DNA of 51,508 nucleotides from positions 1 to 51,508 of the forward strand of contig JAGCUY010000006.1 in NCBI GenBank assembly GCA_017962605.1, given 5' to 3'. The position numbers were made by a program, and so were the translations under genes. Source of the DNA: Kiritimatiellia bacterium. GTDB taxonomy: Bacteria > Verrucomicrobiota > Kiritimatiellia > RFP12 > JAAYLN01. Positions 16,482-25,682 of this stretch are shown one piece after another (within the stretch, counting starts at the first letter, position 1; the number at the start of each line of letters is the position of its first letter). The notes beneath the pieces were generated by a model that saw only the letters and a list, made by a program, of their open reading frames with translations, was not told the origin of the DNA and made no database searches.

Positions 16482-19400
16482 ATGAAAAAGCTCTTTCCTT
16501 GGCGTTTTCCCCTGGCCTTCGCGGCGTTTGCCGCCATGGCAGCGAGCGCCGACATCACGATGCCGGCGCTCTCTTGGACACCAAGCAACAACAAGGTCTC
16601 CATCTCCGGCAACATCGCCACCATCGCCCTCCCCGGCACGTCGAAGCAGAGCGGCTGGCTCACGACCTCCTTCGACATGTCCTCCTTCGTCGGCAAGGCG
16701 TTCGACATCACCATCAACGCCAAGGTGGAAGGCGTGGGCGGGCTGACCTACGCCTGGGAGGGCCTGAAGTTCCAGTTCAGCTTCCAGGACGACCTGCGCG
16801 GCGCAAGCAACCACATCGACGGCACCATCCCGCAAAAGGAGGGCACCACGATGGGCTGGGAACAGCTGCGCATCCACTTCGACCCGAGCAAGTATCTGGC
16901 GAGAAGCGGGAAGGTCTCCCTCGGCATCCAGTCGGCCTACGGCACCGCCCGCTTCGACCTCTCGACATTCGCCATCCGGGAGACACCCGCGATTTGCGAG
17001 GCAACCAACCAAAACCTCATCGTCTCCTATCCTCCGCGCATGCGGGACATGCCGCAACTCAAGGGCGTCATGTCGCCCACCGGCGACATGAACGAGGGCG
17101 ACTTCCGCACGCTTGGAGACTGGGGCGCCACCATTATCCGCTTCGAGATGGCGAACTGCCCTTCCTCCGCGTTTACCAACATCACCGCCTACCTCGAATG
17201 GGTCCGCGGACGCCTCGACCACCTGGAGAACGTCATTTTGCCAAACGCGGACAAATACGGGCTACTTGTGGTGGTAGATCTGCACAACACTTTGGGCGGC
17301 CGCATTGACGGCTACTACGACTTCGCCATTATGGACGACGACGTCTTCTACGAGGCGTGGATTGACCTCTGGCGCGAAATCGCCACGCGTTTCAAGGGAG
17401 ACAAGCGCATCTACGGCTACGACCTCTGCAACGAGCCGAAGCAGAACAACCCCCGCAAGCGCAGCTACTGGCAGATACAGCAGAGCGCCGCCGAGGCAAT
17501 CCGCGAGATAGACCCCGACGTGACAATCGTAATGGAGGCCGACGCCATGGACGCGCCCGACGCCTTCTTCTACCTCTCGCCGCTCTCGCTGGACAACGTG
17601 GTCTATCAGGTCCACATGTACGAGCCTGGCAGCTACACGCACCAGGGGCTTGACAGCAACCCCTACGGCGCGACCTATCCGGGGACAAACCCCAATGGAA
17701 CCACTTTCGACAAGGCGTGGCTCCGCGAACAGCTAGCCCCGGTGCGCGCCTTCCAGCAGAAGCACCGTGTCCGCATCCTCGTGGGCGAGTTCTCGGCCAT
17801 CTGCTGGGCCCCGGGGGCGGAGAAATACCTGGAGGACCTCACCGACATCTTCAACGAATACGGATGGGACTGGTGCTACATGGCCTTCCGCGCCTGGGGC
17901 GGTTGGAGCCTGGAGCACCAGGAACGCGAAATCGGCACGCGGTGGGATTTCACAGCGTCCCCCGACAACGCCCGCAAGAGGGCCATCCTCGCCGCCATCG
18001 CCGCCGAACCGGCCGTGGCGGACTTCGCCGAGACCTGGCGCAGCATCGAGGTCACGGCCCTCTCCGGCTCCTCCGCAACGCTCTCATTCGGCAAAACAGA
18101 TGGAAAAGCCTACACGCTGGCGGTTGGCTGGGGCCATGAAGACGGCGGCTCCGACACCAACGCATGGGACTACTTCGCCATCCTCGGCGCCGTCGGGGCG
18201 TCCGAGACAACGCGCAACGTAGCCCTGCCGCAGGAGTGGGGTTCCTCCAGCGCAACGTGCCTACGCTGGTTCCTGCTCGGCGGCGAGCAGTCGCCCGCCG
18301 AACGCCTCCAATATGTCGATTCAAATGGCTCGCAGTGGATCGACACGAGGGTGCGCGGCGCATCCGGCATCGTCGCGGAGGCCGATGTCGCCTGCCTTTC
18401 CGCCGCGAACGCGACGCTGCTCGGCAGCCGCTCTTCCGGCGACGCGTCGCGCTTCTTCCCCCTCCGCTGGACGGCCACCGGCAAGTGGTCCTACGGCTAC
18501 GGCAACGCCAGGACGCTTTCCGCCGCCGTCGGCACGGGCGTCCGCCACCAGGTGCGCGCGACGCTGGGCGCCGGGGAACAGTCGGTCGTTGTTGACGACG
18601 CGTCGGCGGGCACCATAGGAACCGACTCCACCGAACGGGACACGGAACTCCCCATGTTCCTCTTCGCCGCCAATTACGATGGGGAAGTGGCCGAAGGCGC
18701 GTCGGCGCGGCTCTGGGGCGCAAGAATCGAGGCCAATGGCAAGACGGCCCGCGACTTCGTCCCCTGCCGCGACCCCAATGGCGTCGTATGCCTCTACGAC
18801 CGTGTGTCAGGCTCCTACTTCCGCCCGCATGGCGGCGCGCTCGCGGCCGGCCCAACCGCCACGGCAGACGCCGTCGAGGTGCGAGCCACAGGGCCGCTCG
18901 TCAAGGCGTCCGGCGACGGCGACCTCGTCGTCGAACATGGCGCGCCGATTACCTTGTCAGAAAGCGCCAGATACAACCACGTCTATCTCCACGACGCCCT
19001 CACGCTTACGGATGGAACGCTCTCCGCCGGCACAATCGAAGTGCTGCCGCCCGCCGGGGGCGTCATCGTCGCGAATGGAGGCGTTCCCTCCTCGTCGTCG
19101 CGGATTTCGCTATCAGCCGACGCCGCTTCCGCGACCGGGGTTGCGGACGTGCTGCGCCTCGAAAGCGGGAGGACGACGATACAATGCGCAACCAACTACA
19201 ATGCCGACGTCGACGCCCGAATCGTCTTCGCGGGCGGCTCCATGGGAGTCTCCTCCTGGAACGGCACGCCGCTCTGCACGACCGGCGGCTCGCGCTGGGT
19301 GCTGGAGGGCGAAAACGGCCACTCGATCCACATCGGCGAACTCGGACAGCAGCGCTTCCACTGGCACACCGGCGACGGCCGCATCGTCACGCGCGGCAAC

Positions 19401-21764
19401 TGCAATGTAGTCATCAGCGACACCCAGGCATCCTCCGCCTACAGGGGCGTCGTATGGTTCGACGACGCCCGCACCGTCTGGGACCACACCGGCAACTTCG
19501 TCATCTCAAACGGCGTCCTCGCCGTCTGCGGCGCAGACGACTGCCTGCCGCATGGCAACGACACCGGCGCCATCCGCATGACATGGGTCAACCGCGGGCT
19601 GCCCGCGCCTATGCTCGACCTCAACGGCCACAGCGTCGCCGTGAACGAAATCAATTCGGGCGGAGGGATCCTCACCAACTCCGCCGCGACCCGCGCCACG
19701 GTGCGCCTGGGCGAAAACGACCTGGGCGGGCTGATCACCCTTGGCGCGTCGCAGGACTGCGGCAACATAGACATCGTGAAGACTGGCACCGGGCAGAATG
19801 GCCTCGACGTCGGCTCCTCGTCATTTGGCAACGTCAGCGTCGGGGAGGGGCGCTTCCTCGTGCGCGGCAAGGAAGCTGACACGGTGTCGCTCGCCGCCCT
19901 CTCGGTCGCCGCCGACGCCAAGTTCATCGTCACCAGCACCACGGTGCGCGCGACATCCTATTCACCAGCCGGCGAGGTGCAGCTGCGGGGCACGGGCAAA
20001 CTCCTCTACGACACCTTCATCGTTGAGGATGGGTCGCCATTCACGCTCGAGGCCACGGAGGACTGCCCCCGCGCCCTCCTGCGCGACACGCTCACCCTTG
20101 CGGCCGGTGGCAAACTTCAAACTCCATTTGTCGAAGTGGATGGCCTCGGCGGTGGCCTGGTCGTGGACGGCGGCACATTCTCTGGTTCCTCGCGCCTCCG
20201 CCTCGCCGACGCCCTCGCGGCGCCGACAGGCGAAGCGGCCGGGGGAGCCGTCGCGACCGTTCTGACGCTCCGCGCCGGTACTAACACCCTCCATTGCGCC
20301 ACAAACGCAAACGCCAATGTCGCGGCGCGCATCCTCTTCGATGGCGGCTTCTTGAAATGCACCTCCTTTACCGGCAAGCCACTTTGCTCGGAGAACGGCG
20401 GCAAGTGGATTCTCGAAGGCTCCGCGACAGCCCCCATCCGCTTTGGCGACCTCGGGCTGCAGCGCATGGACTGGCTGACTGGCGACGGCTCCGTCGAGAC
20501 GCGCGGCAACTGCGACGTCGTTTTAGACGACGACAACTACAACGCCGCCAACGGCTGGCGTGGCACCGTTTATCTCAACACCTCCAACACAGTCTGGAAC
20601 AACTCCGGCGACCTCGTCCTCTCCAACGCGATTGATGTCGTCTGCCGCGCCGACGACTGCCTCCCATACGGCCCGCAGACGGGCATCATTAGGATGAAGT
20701 GGGTGAACCGCGCCGGGCCGCCGCCGCCGCGCCTCGACCTCAACGGCCATTCCGTCGCCGTGAATGGCATCAACACAATTGCGGGCGGCATCGTGACCAA
20801 CTCCGCCCGCACCGCCGCGACGCTCCGCATCGGCGAGGGCGACACATCCGGACAGACAACCCTCGCCCCGCTCACCGGCGGCAACATCGGCTTCGCGAAA
20901 AGCGGCGCCGGGACGAACACCGTTTCGCTCGGCTCCTCCAGCATCGCGGGACTCCGCGTCGAAGAGGGGACGCTCGTCGTGACGGGCAATTCGTCAGATG
21001 TCCTCAAAGCGTCTTCGGTTTCGGTGGCGCCAGGCGCGCGGCTCGTTGTCAGCGGCCTGACGATCAACACTCCCTCCCTCGACGCCTCCGGCCTGATCGA
21101 ATATGCCGGCGACGGCAACATCACCGTCCCTGAAGTCCGCCCGTCCTGGTTCTCCGCGACGGCCTCAACCGACGCAACCACTGGCGGCTCGTGGCTATCC
21201 AAACCGGCGATTGCAGGTGGCGCCTACGTGATCCAAGGCGACGCGGCAGTCTTCTCCGCAACCGAGGGGAGAATAGACTTCCCACGTATCGAGGCGACAA
21301 TCCACCAGGACTACGCCTGGCCGGTTGACATGCTCGACGGCTTCCTCGCCGACGCCGTCGCGCGTGGCGCCCGCGCCCGCTTCGCAGCAGTTTGCGAGGC
21401 CGATGGCGAGACGCTATCCTGGCGCGGCCTCGTAATGGATGGCGGAGCCGCCGCATGGAAGACCCTGCTTGGCGTTCCAGTGGCGACCGACGCCGACTGC
21501 CGCGTCGCGGCCGAGTTCGACTTCTCCGGCGAAACGCCACTTGTCTCGTATCTGGTCGCCAGTGGGGGGGCCGTTCTTTCCCGCCTCCACGACGCCCTTG
21601 GCGCGACATGGTTCCCAGCGGCGGGTTCAGGGGCAGGGCTTGACGGACGCGTGGAGATTTCGGGGAACGGCGACCTCTATGAGTTGACGGGCACGGCGAA
21701 AACGGATAGACTACCACCTCCGCCGCCCCCGCCCTCACCGGTCACAGTGTTCTTTATCCAATAA
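16482..21764 (+). CDS. Secreted multimodular GH5 glycoside hydrolase with lectin-like and beta-strand modules
   Basis: 1760 residues. The start at 16482 is chosen over an in-frame ATG at 16416 because it follows GGAAGGGA and begins a clean signal peptide (MKKLFPWRFPLAFAAFAAMA). Parts: N-terminal beta-sandwich (about 24-180); GH5 TIM barrel (about 185-520) with acid/base E318 in CNEPK and nucleophile E436 in VGEFSAI; AYG..W-type module (about 523-605); LamG-like module (LQYVDSNGSQWIDT.. to ARDFVPCRD..GVVCLYDR); two copies of the 345-residue beta-strand module (nt 18922-19945, 20017-21062); and a tail ending in seven prolines and VTVFFIQ. Likely an endo-glucanase, mannanase or related enzyme; the GH5 subfamily is not determined. 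First of a four-gene run with tiny gaps. Confidence 0.88.
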   Translation: MKKLFPWRFPLAFAAFAAMAASADITMPALSWTPSNNKVSISGNIATIALPGTSKQSGWLTTSFDMSSFVGKAFDITINAKVEGVGGLTYAWEGLKFQFSFQDDLRGASNHIDGTIPQKEGTTMGWEQLRIHFDPSKYLARSGKVSLGIQSAYGTARFDLSTFAIRETPAICEATNQNLIVSYPPRMRDMPQLKGVMSPTGDMNEGDFRTLGDWGATIIRFEMANCPSSAFTNITAYLEWVRGRLDHLENVILPNADKYGLLVVVDLHNTLGGRIDGYYDFAIMDDDVFYEAWIDLWREIATRFKGDKRIYGYDLCNEPKQNNPRKRSYWQIQQSAAEAIREIDPDVTIVMEADAMDAPDAFFYLSPLSLDNVVYQVHMYEPGSYTHQGLDSNPYGATYPGTNPNGTTFDKAWLREQLAPVRAFQQKHRVRILVGEFSAICWAPGAEKYLEDLTDIFNEYGWDWCYMAFRAWGGWSLEHQEREIGTRWDFTASPDNARKRAILAAIAAEPAVADFAETWRSIEVTALSGSSATLSFGKTDGKAYTLAVGWGHEDGGSDTNAWDYFAILGAVGASETTRNVALPQEWGSSSATCLRWFLLGGEQSPAERLQYVDSNGSQWIDTRVRGASGIVAEADVACLSAANATLLGSRSSGDASRFFPLRWTATGKWSYGYGNARTLSAAVGTGVRHQVRATLGAGEQSVVVDDASAGTIGTDSTERDTELPMFLFAANYDGEVAEGASARLWGARIEANGKTARDFVPCRDPNGVVCLYDRVSGSYFRPHGGALAAGPTATADAVEVRATGPLVKASGDGDLVVEHGAPITLSESARYNHVYLHDALTLTDGTLSAGTIEVLPPAGGVIVANGGVPSSSSRISLSADAASATGVADVLRLESGRTTIQCATNYNADVDARIVFAGGSMGVSSWNGTPLCTTGGSRWVLEGENGHSIHIGELGQQRFHWHTGDGRIVTRGNCNVVISDTQASSAYRGVVWFDDARTVWDHTGNFVISNGVLAVCGADDCLPHGNDTGAIRMTWVNRGLPAPMLDLNGHSVAVNEINSGGGILTNSAATRATVRLGENDLGGLITLGASQDCGNIDIVKTGTGQNGLDVGSSSFGNVSVGEGRFLVRGKEADTVSLAALSVAADAKFIVTSTTVRATSYSPAGEVQLRGTGKLLYDTFIVEDGSPFTLEATEDCPRALLRDTLTLAAGGKLQTPFVEVDGLGGGLVVDGGTFSGSSRLRLADALAAPTGEAAGGAVATVLTLRAGTNTLHCATNANANVAARILFDGGFLKCTSFTGKPLCSENGGKWILEGSATAPIRFGDLGLQRMDWLTGDGSVETRGNCDVVLDDDNYNAANGWRGTVYLNTSNTVWNNSGDLVLSNAIDVVCRADDCLPYGPQTGIIRMKWVNRAGPPPPRLDLNGHSVAVNGINTIAGGIVTNSARTAATLRIGEGDTSGQTTLAPLTGGNIGFAKSGAGTNTVSLGSSSIAGLRVEEGTLVVTGNSSDVLKASSVSVAPGARLVVSGLTINTPSLDASGLIEYAGDGNITVPEVRPSWFSATASTDATTGGSWLSKPAIAGGAYVIQGDAAVFSATEGRIDFPRIEATIHQDYAWPVDMLDGFLADAVARGARARFAAVCEADGETLSWRGLVMDGGAAAWKTLLGVPVATDADCRVAAEFDFSGETPLVSYLVASGGAVLSRLHDALGATWFPAAGSGAGLDGRVEISGNGDLYELTGTAKTDRLPPPPPPPSPVTVFFIQ

Positions 21765-21768
21765 AGCC

Positions 21769-23448
21769 ATGCCATTTTTTACTTTTTCCCCCATTCAGCA
21801 CCGAAATATGGAAACCGTCGGAAGCCGGAAGCCGGAAGCCGCATCGGGATTCGGGATTCGGGATTCGGGAGCCGCCACGCTCCCTGTTCCCCGTTCCCAA
21901 CCATTGGCCGTTGGCTGCTGGCTGCTTTCACATTTCCACATTTTCACATTTCTCCTCCTCTCGCTCTCCGCCTCCGCCGCGCCGCTGACCCTTCCCCCGC
22001 TTGAGTGGAAGCTCTCCGGAGCGGCGACGCTGCGTGACGGCATCCTCGAAGTCAACGCACCGCCCGAAGCGCCTGGCGGTGGCGCCTCCGCGGTCTTCGA
22101 CCTGCGCCAGATGCGCGGCAAGTCCTTCCGCCTCACCGTGCGCGCCTCGATGGAGGGCGTTCCGCGCCCCAAGAACAACTGGGAGGGGCTGAAGTTCCAA
22201 TTCTCCATCTACGACCGCCTTATCCGCAAGCGCTCGTATCCCGAAAACATCCGCCAGCGCTTCGGCGACATGCCCGAGAAGACTCTTGAGCTGCGCTACG
22301 ACGCAAGCGCCCACGACGCCGATGAGGCGGACCTTTTCCTCGGCCTCCAGGAAGCCTCCGGCCGCGTCCGCTTTGACCTCCGCACCCTCGCCATCGAGGA
22401 AACCCCCTCCGCCTTCACGATTACCAACCAGGACTGGGCGGTCAAGTATTCCAATGGCAATCGGTCGCAATCGGCTGCAATCGATTTTTCCCCGCAGCGG
22501 CGTCCGCCTCTCCGCGGCGTGATGTCGCCGGGTAGCGACATGACCGAGGAGGACTTCCAGACCCTCCACGAATGGGGCGCGACCCTCCTGCGCTTCCAGA
22601 TGACGCACTGCCCGCCCGCCGCAGTCACCAACGTCTCCGCATGGCGCGTGTGGCTGGAAGGGCGGCTAAATCACCTGGAGCGCGTCATCCTGCCGATGGC
22701 GGAAAAATACAGGCTGCTCGTGATCGTTGACATCCACGGCGCACCCGGCGGCCGCGACGGCCATGACTGGCGTCTCTTCGACGACGACACATTCTTCGAG
22801 GCGCTGCTCGACGCCTGGCGCGAAATCGCGACGCGCTTCAAGGGCGACAAGCGCATCTACGGCTACGACTTCGTCAACGAGCCGTTCCAGACGCGCCCGC
22901 ACAAGCGCGACTACTGGCAGGTGCAGGACGCCTGCGCCAGGGTCATCCGCGCCATCGACCCTGACGCCATGCTCATCGTGGAGTCCAACCACATGGACTC
23001 CCCCTACACCTTCGCCTACCTCTCGCCCCTCGCCATGGACAACGTGATCTACGAAGTCCACATGTATGACCCCGGCACCTACACGCACCAGGGCGTCGGC
23101 CCCACCGACCCGCTCGGGCAACGCTACCCCGGCACCTTGCCAAACGGCGAACTCCTGGACAAGGAGTGGCTGCGGCGCCAGCTCGCCCCAGTGCGGGAGT
23201 TCCAGATCCGCCACGGCGCCCGCATCCTGGTGGGCGAGTTCAGCGCCATCGCCTGGGCGCCAGGGGCCGAAGACTACATCCGCGACTGCATTGAACTCTT
23301 CGAAGAATATGGCTGGGACTGGTGCTACCACGCCTTCCGCGAATGGAAGGCATGGAGCGTCGAGCACGAAGGCCCCGACCGCGACCACATGGTCCCGTCC
23401 AAGGACAACCCCCGCAAGCGCGCGCTACTTGAAGGGCTGAGAAAATGA
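21769..23448 (+). CDS. GH5 glycoside hydrolase, paralogue of the preceding enzyme
   Basis: 559 residues. An N-terminal beta-sandwich and a GH5 barrel match the catalytic half of the preceding protein. Acid/base E371 lies in VNEPF and nucleophile E490 in VGEFSAIAW. The binding modules of the larger paralogue are absent. The N-terminus is odd: about 45 residues before the hydrophobic stretch and part of that stretch (LSHFHIFTFLLLSLSASA) are encoded by short word repeats (21820-21955), including GFGIRDSG. The hydrophobic stretch still works on paper as a signal peptide with cleavage near ASA. ATG at 21769, ATG at 21808 or a later non-ATG start are all possible. It overlaps the next gene by ATGA. 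Confidence 0.85.
   Translation: MPFFTFSPIQHRNMETVGSRKPEAASGFGIRDSGAATLPVPRSQPLAVGCWLLSHFHIFTFLLLSLSASAAPLTLPPLEWKLSGAATLRDGILEVNAPPEAPGGGASAVFDLRQMRGKSFRLTVRASMEGVPRPKNNWEGLKFQFSIYDRLIRKRSYPENIRQRFGDMPEKTLELRYDASAHDADEADLFLGLQEASGRVRFDLRTLAIEETPSAFTITNQDWAVKYSNGNRSQSAAIDFSPQRRPPLRGVMSPGSDMTEEDFQTLHEWGATLLRFQMTHCPPAAVTNVSAWRVWLEGRLNHLERVILPMAEKYRLLVIVDIHGAPGGRDGHDWRLFDDDTFFEALLDAWREIATRFKGDKRIYGYDFVNEPFQTRPHKRDYWQVQDACARVIRAIDPDAMLIVESNHMDSPYTFAYLSPLAMDNVIYEVHMYDPGTYTHQGVGPTDPLGQRYPGTLPNGELLDKEWLRRQLAPVREFQIRHGARILVGEFSAIAWAPGAEDYIRDCIELFEEYGWDWCYHAFREWKAWSVEHEGPDRDHMVPSKDNPRKRALLEGLRK
21820..21955. repeat. Composite word-repeat tract inside the start of the second GH5 gene
   Basis: Successive blocks: GGAAGCC three times, GGGATTC three times, CCCTGTTCCCCGTTCCC, TTGGC/GCTGGCT words, and CATTTCCACATTTTCACATTT. 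The last blocks are the reverse complement of words found at 26245-26330. Read in frame as protein. Confidence 0.8.
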
Positions 23449-25682
23449 TTAAGGAATGTTGCCAATGTGGAAATGTTGCCAATAACCAAATCCAGTTCCC
23501 AATTGGGATTTTGGAATCGAAAACCGGCAACAATGGAAACTGGCAAAAATTGAAATGGGCGCCCGGCGGGGAGCAGCCCGTCGTTACGAGGGATTTCGGC
23601 CCCGAGACAGTTGGCGGATACGCCGCCTTCGAGGTCGAAGCCTTTGAGCCAGCCCCGGACGGAGCCCTACCCGTGGTGCGCCTCTCCTATTCCTGCCACC
23701 CGGATGGCGTGCGCCCCGAAGGCGACTTCCCGCGGGAGGAACACGCCGAATACCTGCACATCGACAATCCCGTGCTGCCCGCCAATCCGGGCCGCCATGA
23801 ACTCTACACCATCCCGCGCACCGGGACGTTCGTCGCCCCGCTGGCGCAGGGGCAGCTGCGCTACCTGCGCGTCGCGCTGGAAACGCCCGGCGCGGCCGTG
23901 ACGATTTCCAACCTCCGCATCGCCAACCCCGGCGTCCACTCGGACACGCCCCCTTGCGGCACCTTCGAGTGCGCGGACAAGGGCATGGAGGCCGTGTGGC
24001 GGCTGGGCGTCCGCACTTGCCAGATGGCCTCGCTGACCAACCCCGACGCCTGGCGCGTCGTGGAAGGCGCGCTTCTGCCGCGCTGGCTGGAACGCGGCGG
24101 CGCGGAGGGCTGGTGCCGCTTCGTCCCAGACTTCGAGGGAACTCTTGAGCTGAAGGTCGAATTCCGCCGCAACCCGCACTTCGACGGCCCCGCCTTCTTC
24201 GAGGTCTTCACCGGCTTGCTCGACGCTGAGCCGGCGGTGCGCCAGACAATACGCCAGGAAGGGCCGGACGGCGAAATACGCACCGTTGGCGTCCCGCTCA
24301 AGCCGGGCCGCTTCGGCTTCCGGCTTGAGAAGGAGCAGTGGCCCGTCATCCACGAAGTGCGGGTGCTTGACGCCAGTGGCAAGGAGCGGTGGCGGGACGA
24401 CTTTGGGACAGCGGGATTCGGGATTCGGGATTCGGGATTCGCCGAAACCCGAAACCCGAAACCCGGCGCGGTGCCGAACTGGGTTTACCCGACGGCGCAG
24501 TCCTATCTGGCGGATGGCGGGAAGCGCGACCGCCTCGTCTGGAGCGGCGACCTATGGTGGGCGCAGCGCACCATATACTACGCCTTCGGCCCGAACGACC
24601 CGCACATGAAGGGCGCGCTGCGCATCCTGGCCTTCAACCAGACGCCGGAGGGGTTCATCCACGCCGCGCCATACGCCGTGAACGACGCGCCACCGCGCAG
24701 CGGCGACTATGGACACTTCGCATCGGACGAGTTCTCCGCCTGGTTCGTTCCCGTGCTCTGGGAACACTACCTCTTCACCGGCGACGAGGCGCTTGCCCGC
24801 GAGCTCTGGCCCGCCGCCGACCGCGACCTCCGCTACCTCGCCACGCGCCTGGGCGCAGACGGCATACACGCCCCGCGCCTTGAGACTTCCAAGCACGCCT
24901 ACGCCATGGACTGCGGCGACCTCTCGAAGCGCGTTTACCAGAACCTCATATTCTGGATGGCATGGCGCGACGGCGCGCGCCTCGCCCGCGCACTGGGCAT
25001 GGACGACCGCGCCGCCGAGCTGGAGAAGCTATCCGCCGACCACGCCGCCGCGATCCGCCGCATCTTCAAAGACCCGGCCACTGGCGACTGGAACACCGTT
25101 GTCGGCGAGAAGGGCGGCGACCCGCTCTCTTGCGCGATGCTGCTCGCCTCCGGATTTACCGACGACGCAGAGGCGGCGAAAATGGTCCGCGAACGCCCTG
25201 ACGCCAACTACGGCGTGGGCAAGTTCCGCGCGATGGCGATGCGCGGGATGTTCCATCATGGCCTTACGAAAGACGCCCTCGGCGTAATCGCCAGCGGCAA
25301 CTGGAACGCCCTCGCCGACCCCGCCTGGCCGGGGGCGCACTGCACCACCGAATGTCTCTACCTCTATTCCGTAGGCTGGTGGGACGAGTCGCATCCCGAC
25401 ACCTCGATCAGCGACATCTACCAGTCCTTCATCCTGGGCGTCGAGCCGGTCGAGCCGGGCTTCAAGGTCTTCCGCGTCGCCCCGCAGCCGCCAGATGGCC
25501 TCGCGTGGGCGCGCGGCAAAGTGCCGACGCCCCACGGCGACATCGAAGTCGCCTGGAAGCGCGAAGGCGACGGCCTCTCGCTTTCGCTGGTCGTCCCGGA
25601 AGGCACGAGCGCCATCCTCCCCGACGGCCGCGTGCTAGAAGGGAAAGCCCCGAACAACGGCAAGCACGAAGTAAAGCTATGA
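23445..25682 (+). CDS. GH78 alpha-L-rhamnosidase-like enzyme
   Basis: 745 residues. Central six-hairpin barrel with the GH78 signature DGGKRDRLVWSGDL (from D357), then WWAQRTIYYAFG, and a C-terminal beta domain (VEPGFKVFRVAPQPPDGLAWARGKV split over 25460-25530) typical of bacterial rhamnosidases. It would release terminal L-rhamnose from oligosaccharides or pectin-like chains. No signal peptide is visible, so it is probably cytoplasmic, unlike the two GH5 enzymes. About the first 30 residues are encoded by a word-repeat tract, and a second tract encodes residues 325-342 (GFGIRDSGF..TRNPKPG) just before the catalytic domain. The start overlaps the upstream stop (ATGA). Confidence 0.82.
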   Translation: MIKECCQCGNVANNQIQFPIGILESKTGNNGNWQKLKWAPGGEQPVVTRDFGPETVGGYAAFEVEAFEPAPDGALPVVRLSYSCHPDGVRPEGDFPREEHAEYLHIDNPVLPANPGRHELYTIPRTGTFVAPLAQGQLRYLRVALETPGAAVTISNLRIANPGVHSDTPPCGTFECADKGMEAVWRLGVRTCQMASLTNPDAWRVVEGALLPRWLERGGAEGWCRFVPDFEGTLELKVEFRRNPHFDGPAFFEVFTGLLDAEPAVRQTIRQEGPDGEIRTVGVPLKPGRFGFRLEKEQWPVIHEVRVLDASGKERWRDDFGTAGFGIRDSGFAETRNPKPGAVPNWVYPTAQSYLADGGKRDRLVWSGDLWWAQRTIYYAFGPNDPHMKGALRILAFNQTPEGFIHAAPYAVNDAPPRSGDYGHFASDEFSAWFVPVLWEHYLFTGDEALARELWPAADRDLRYLATRLGADGIHAPRLETSKHAYAMDCGDLSKRVYQNLIFWMAWRDGARLARALGMDDRAAELEKLSADHAAAIRRIFKDPATGDWNTVVGEKGGDPLSCAMLLASGFTDDAEAAKMVRERPDANYGVGKFRAMAMRGMFHHGLTKDALGVIASGNWNALADPAWPGAHCTTECLYLYSVGWWDESHPDTSISDIYQSFILGVEPVEPGFKVFRVAPQPPDGLAWARGKVPTPHGDIEVAWKREGDGLSLSLVVPEGTSAILPDGRVLEGKAPNNGKHEVKL
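23453..23550. repeat. Word-repeat tract at the 5' end of the GH78 gene
   Basis: GGAATGTTGCCAATGTGGAA-type words, nearly identical at first to 16394-16430, then a CCCAATTGGG palindrome and partly complementary words (CCGGCAACAATGG, ACTGGCAA) that could pair with the left half. Immediately downstream of a stop codon and read as the N-terminus of the GH78 protein. Confidence 0.75.
24415..24466. repeat. In-frame hairpin repeat (GGGATTC x4 / CGAAACC x3)
   Basis: Four GGGATTC-type heptamers followed by three CGAAACC-type heptamers. The two arms are complementary except for one A-A mismatch per unit, giving a long hairpin inside the coding sequence. The left arm matches the GGGATTC block at 21846. 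Confidence 0.85.
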
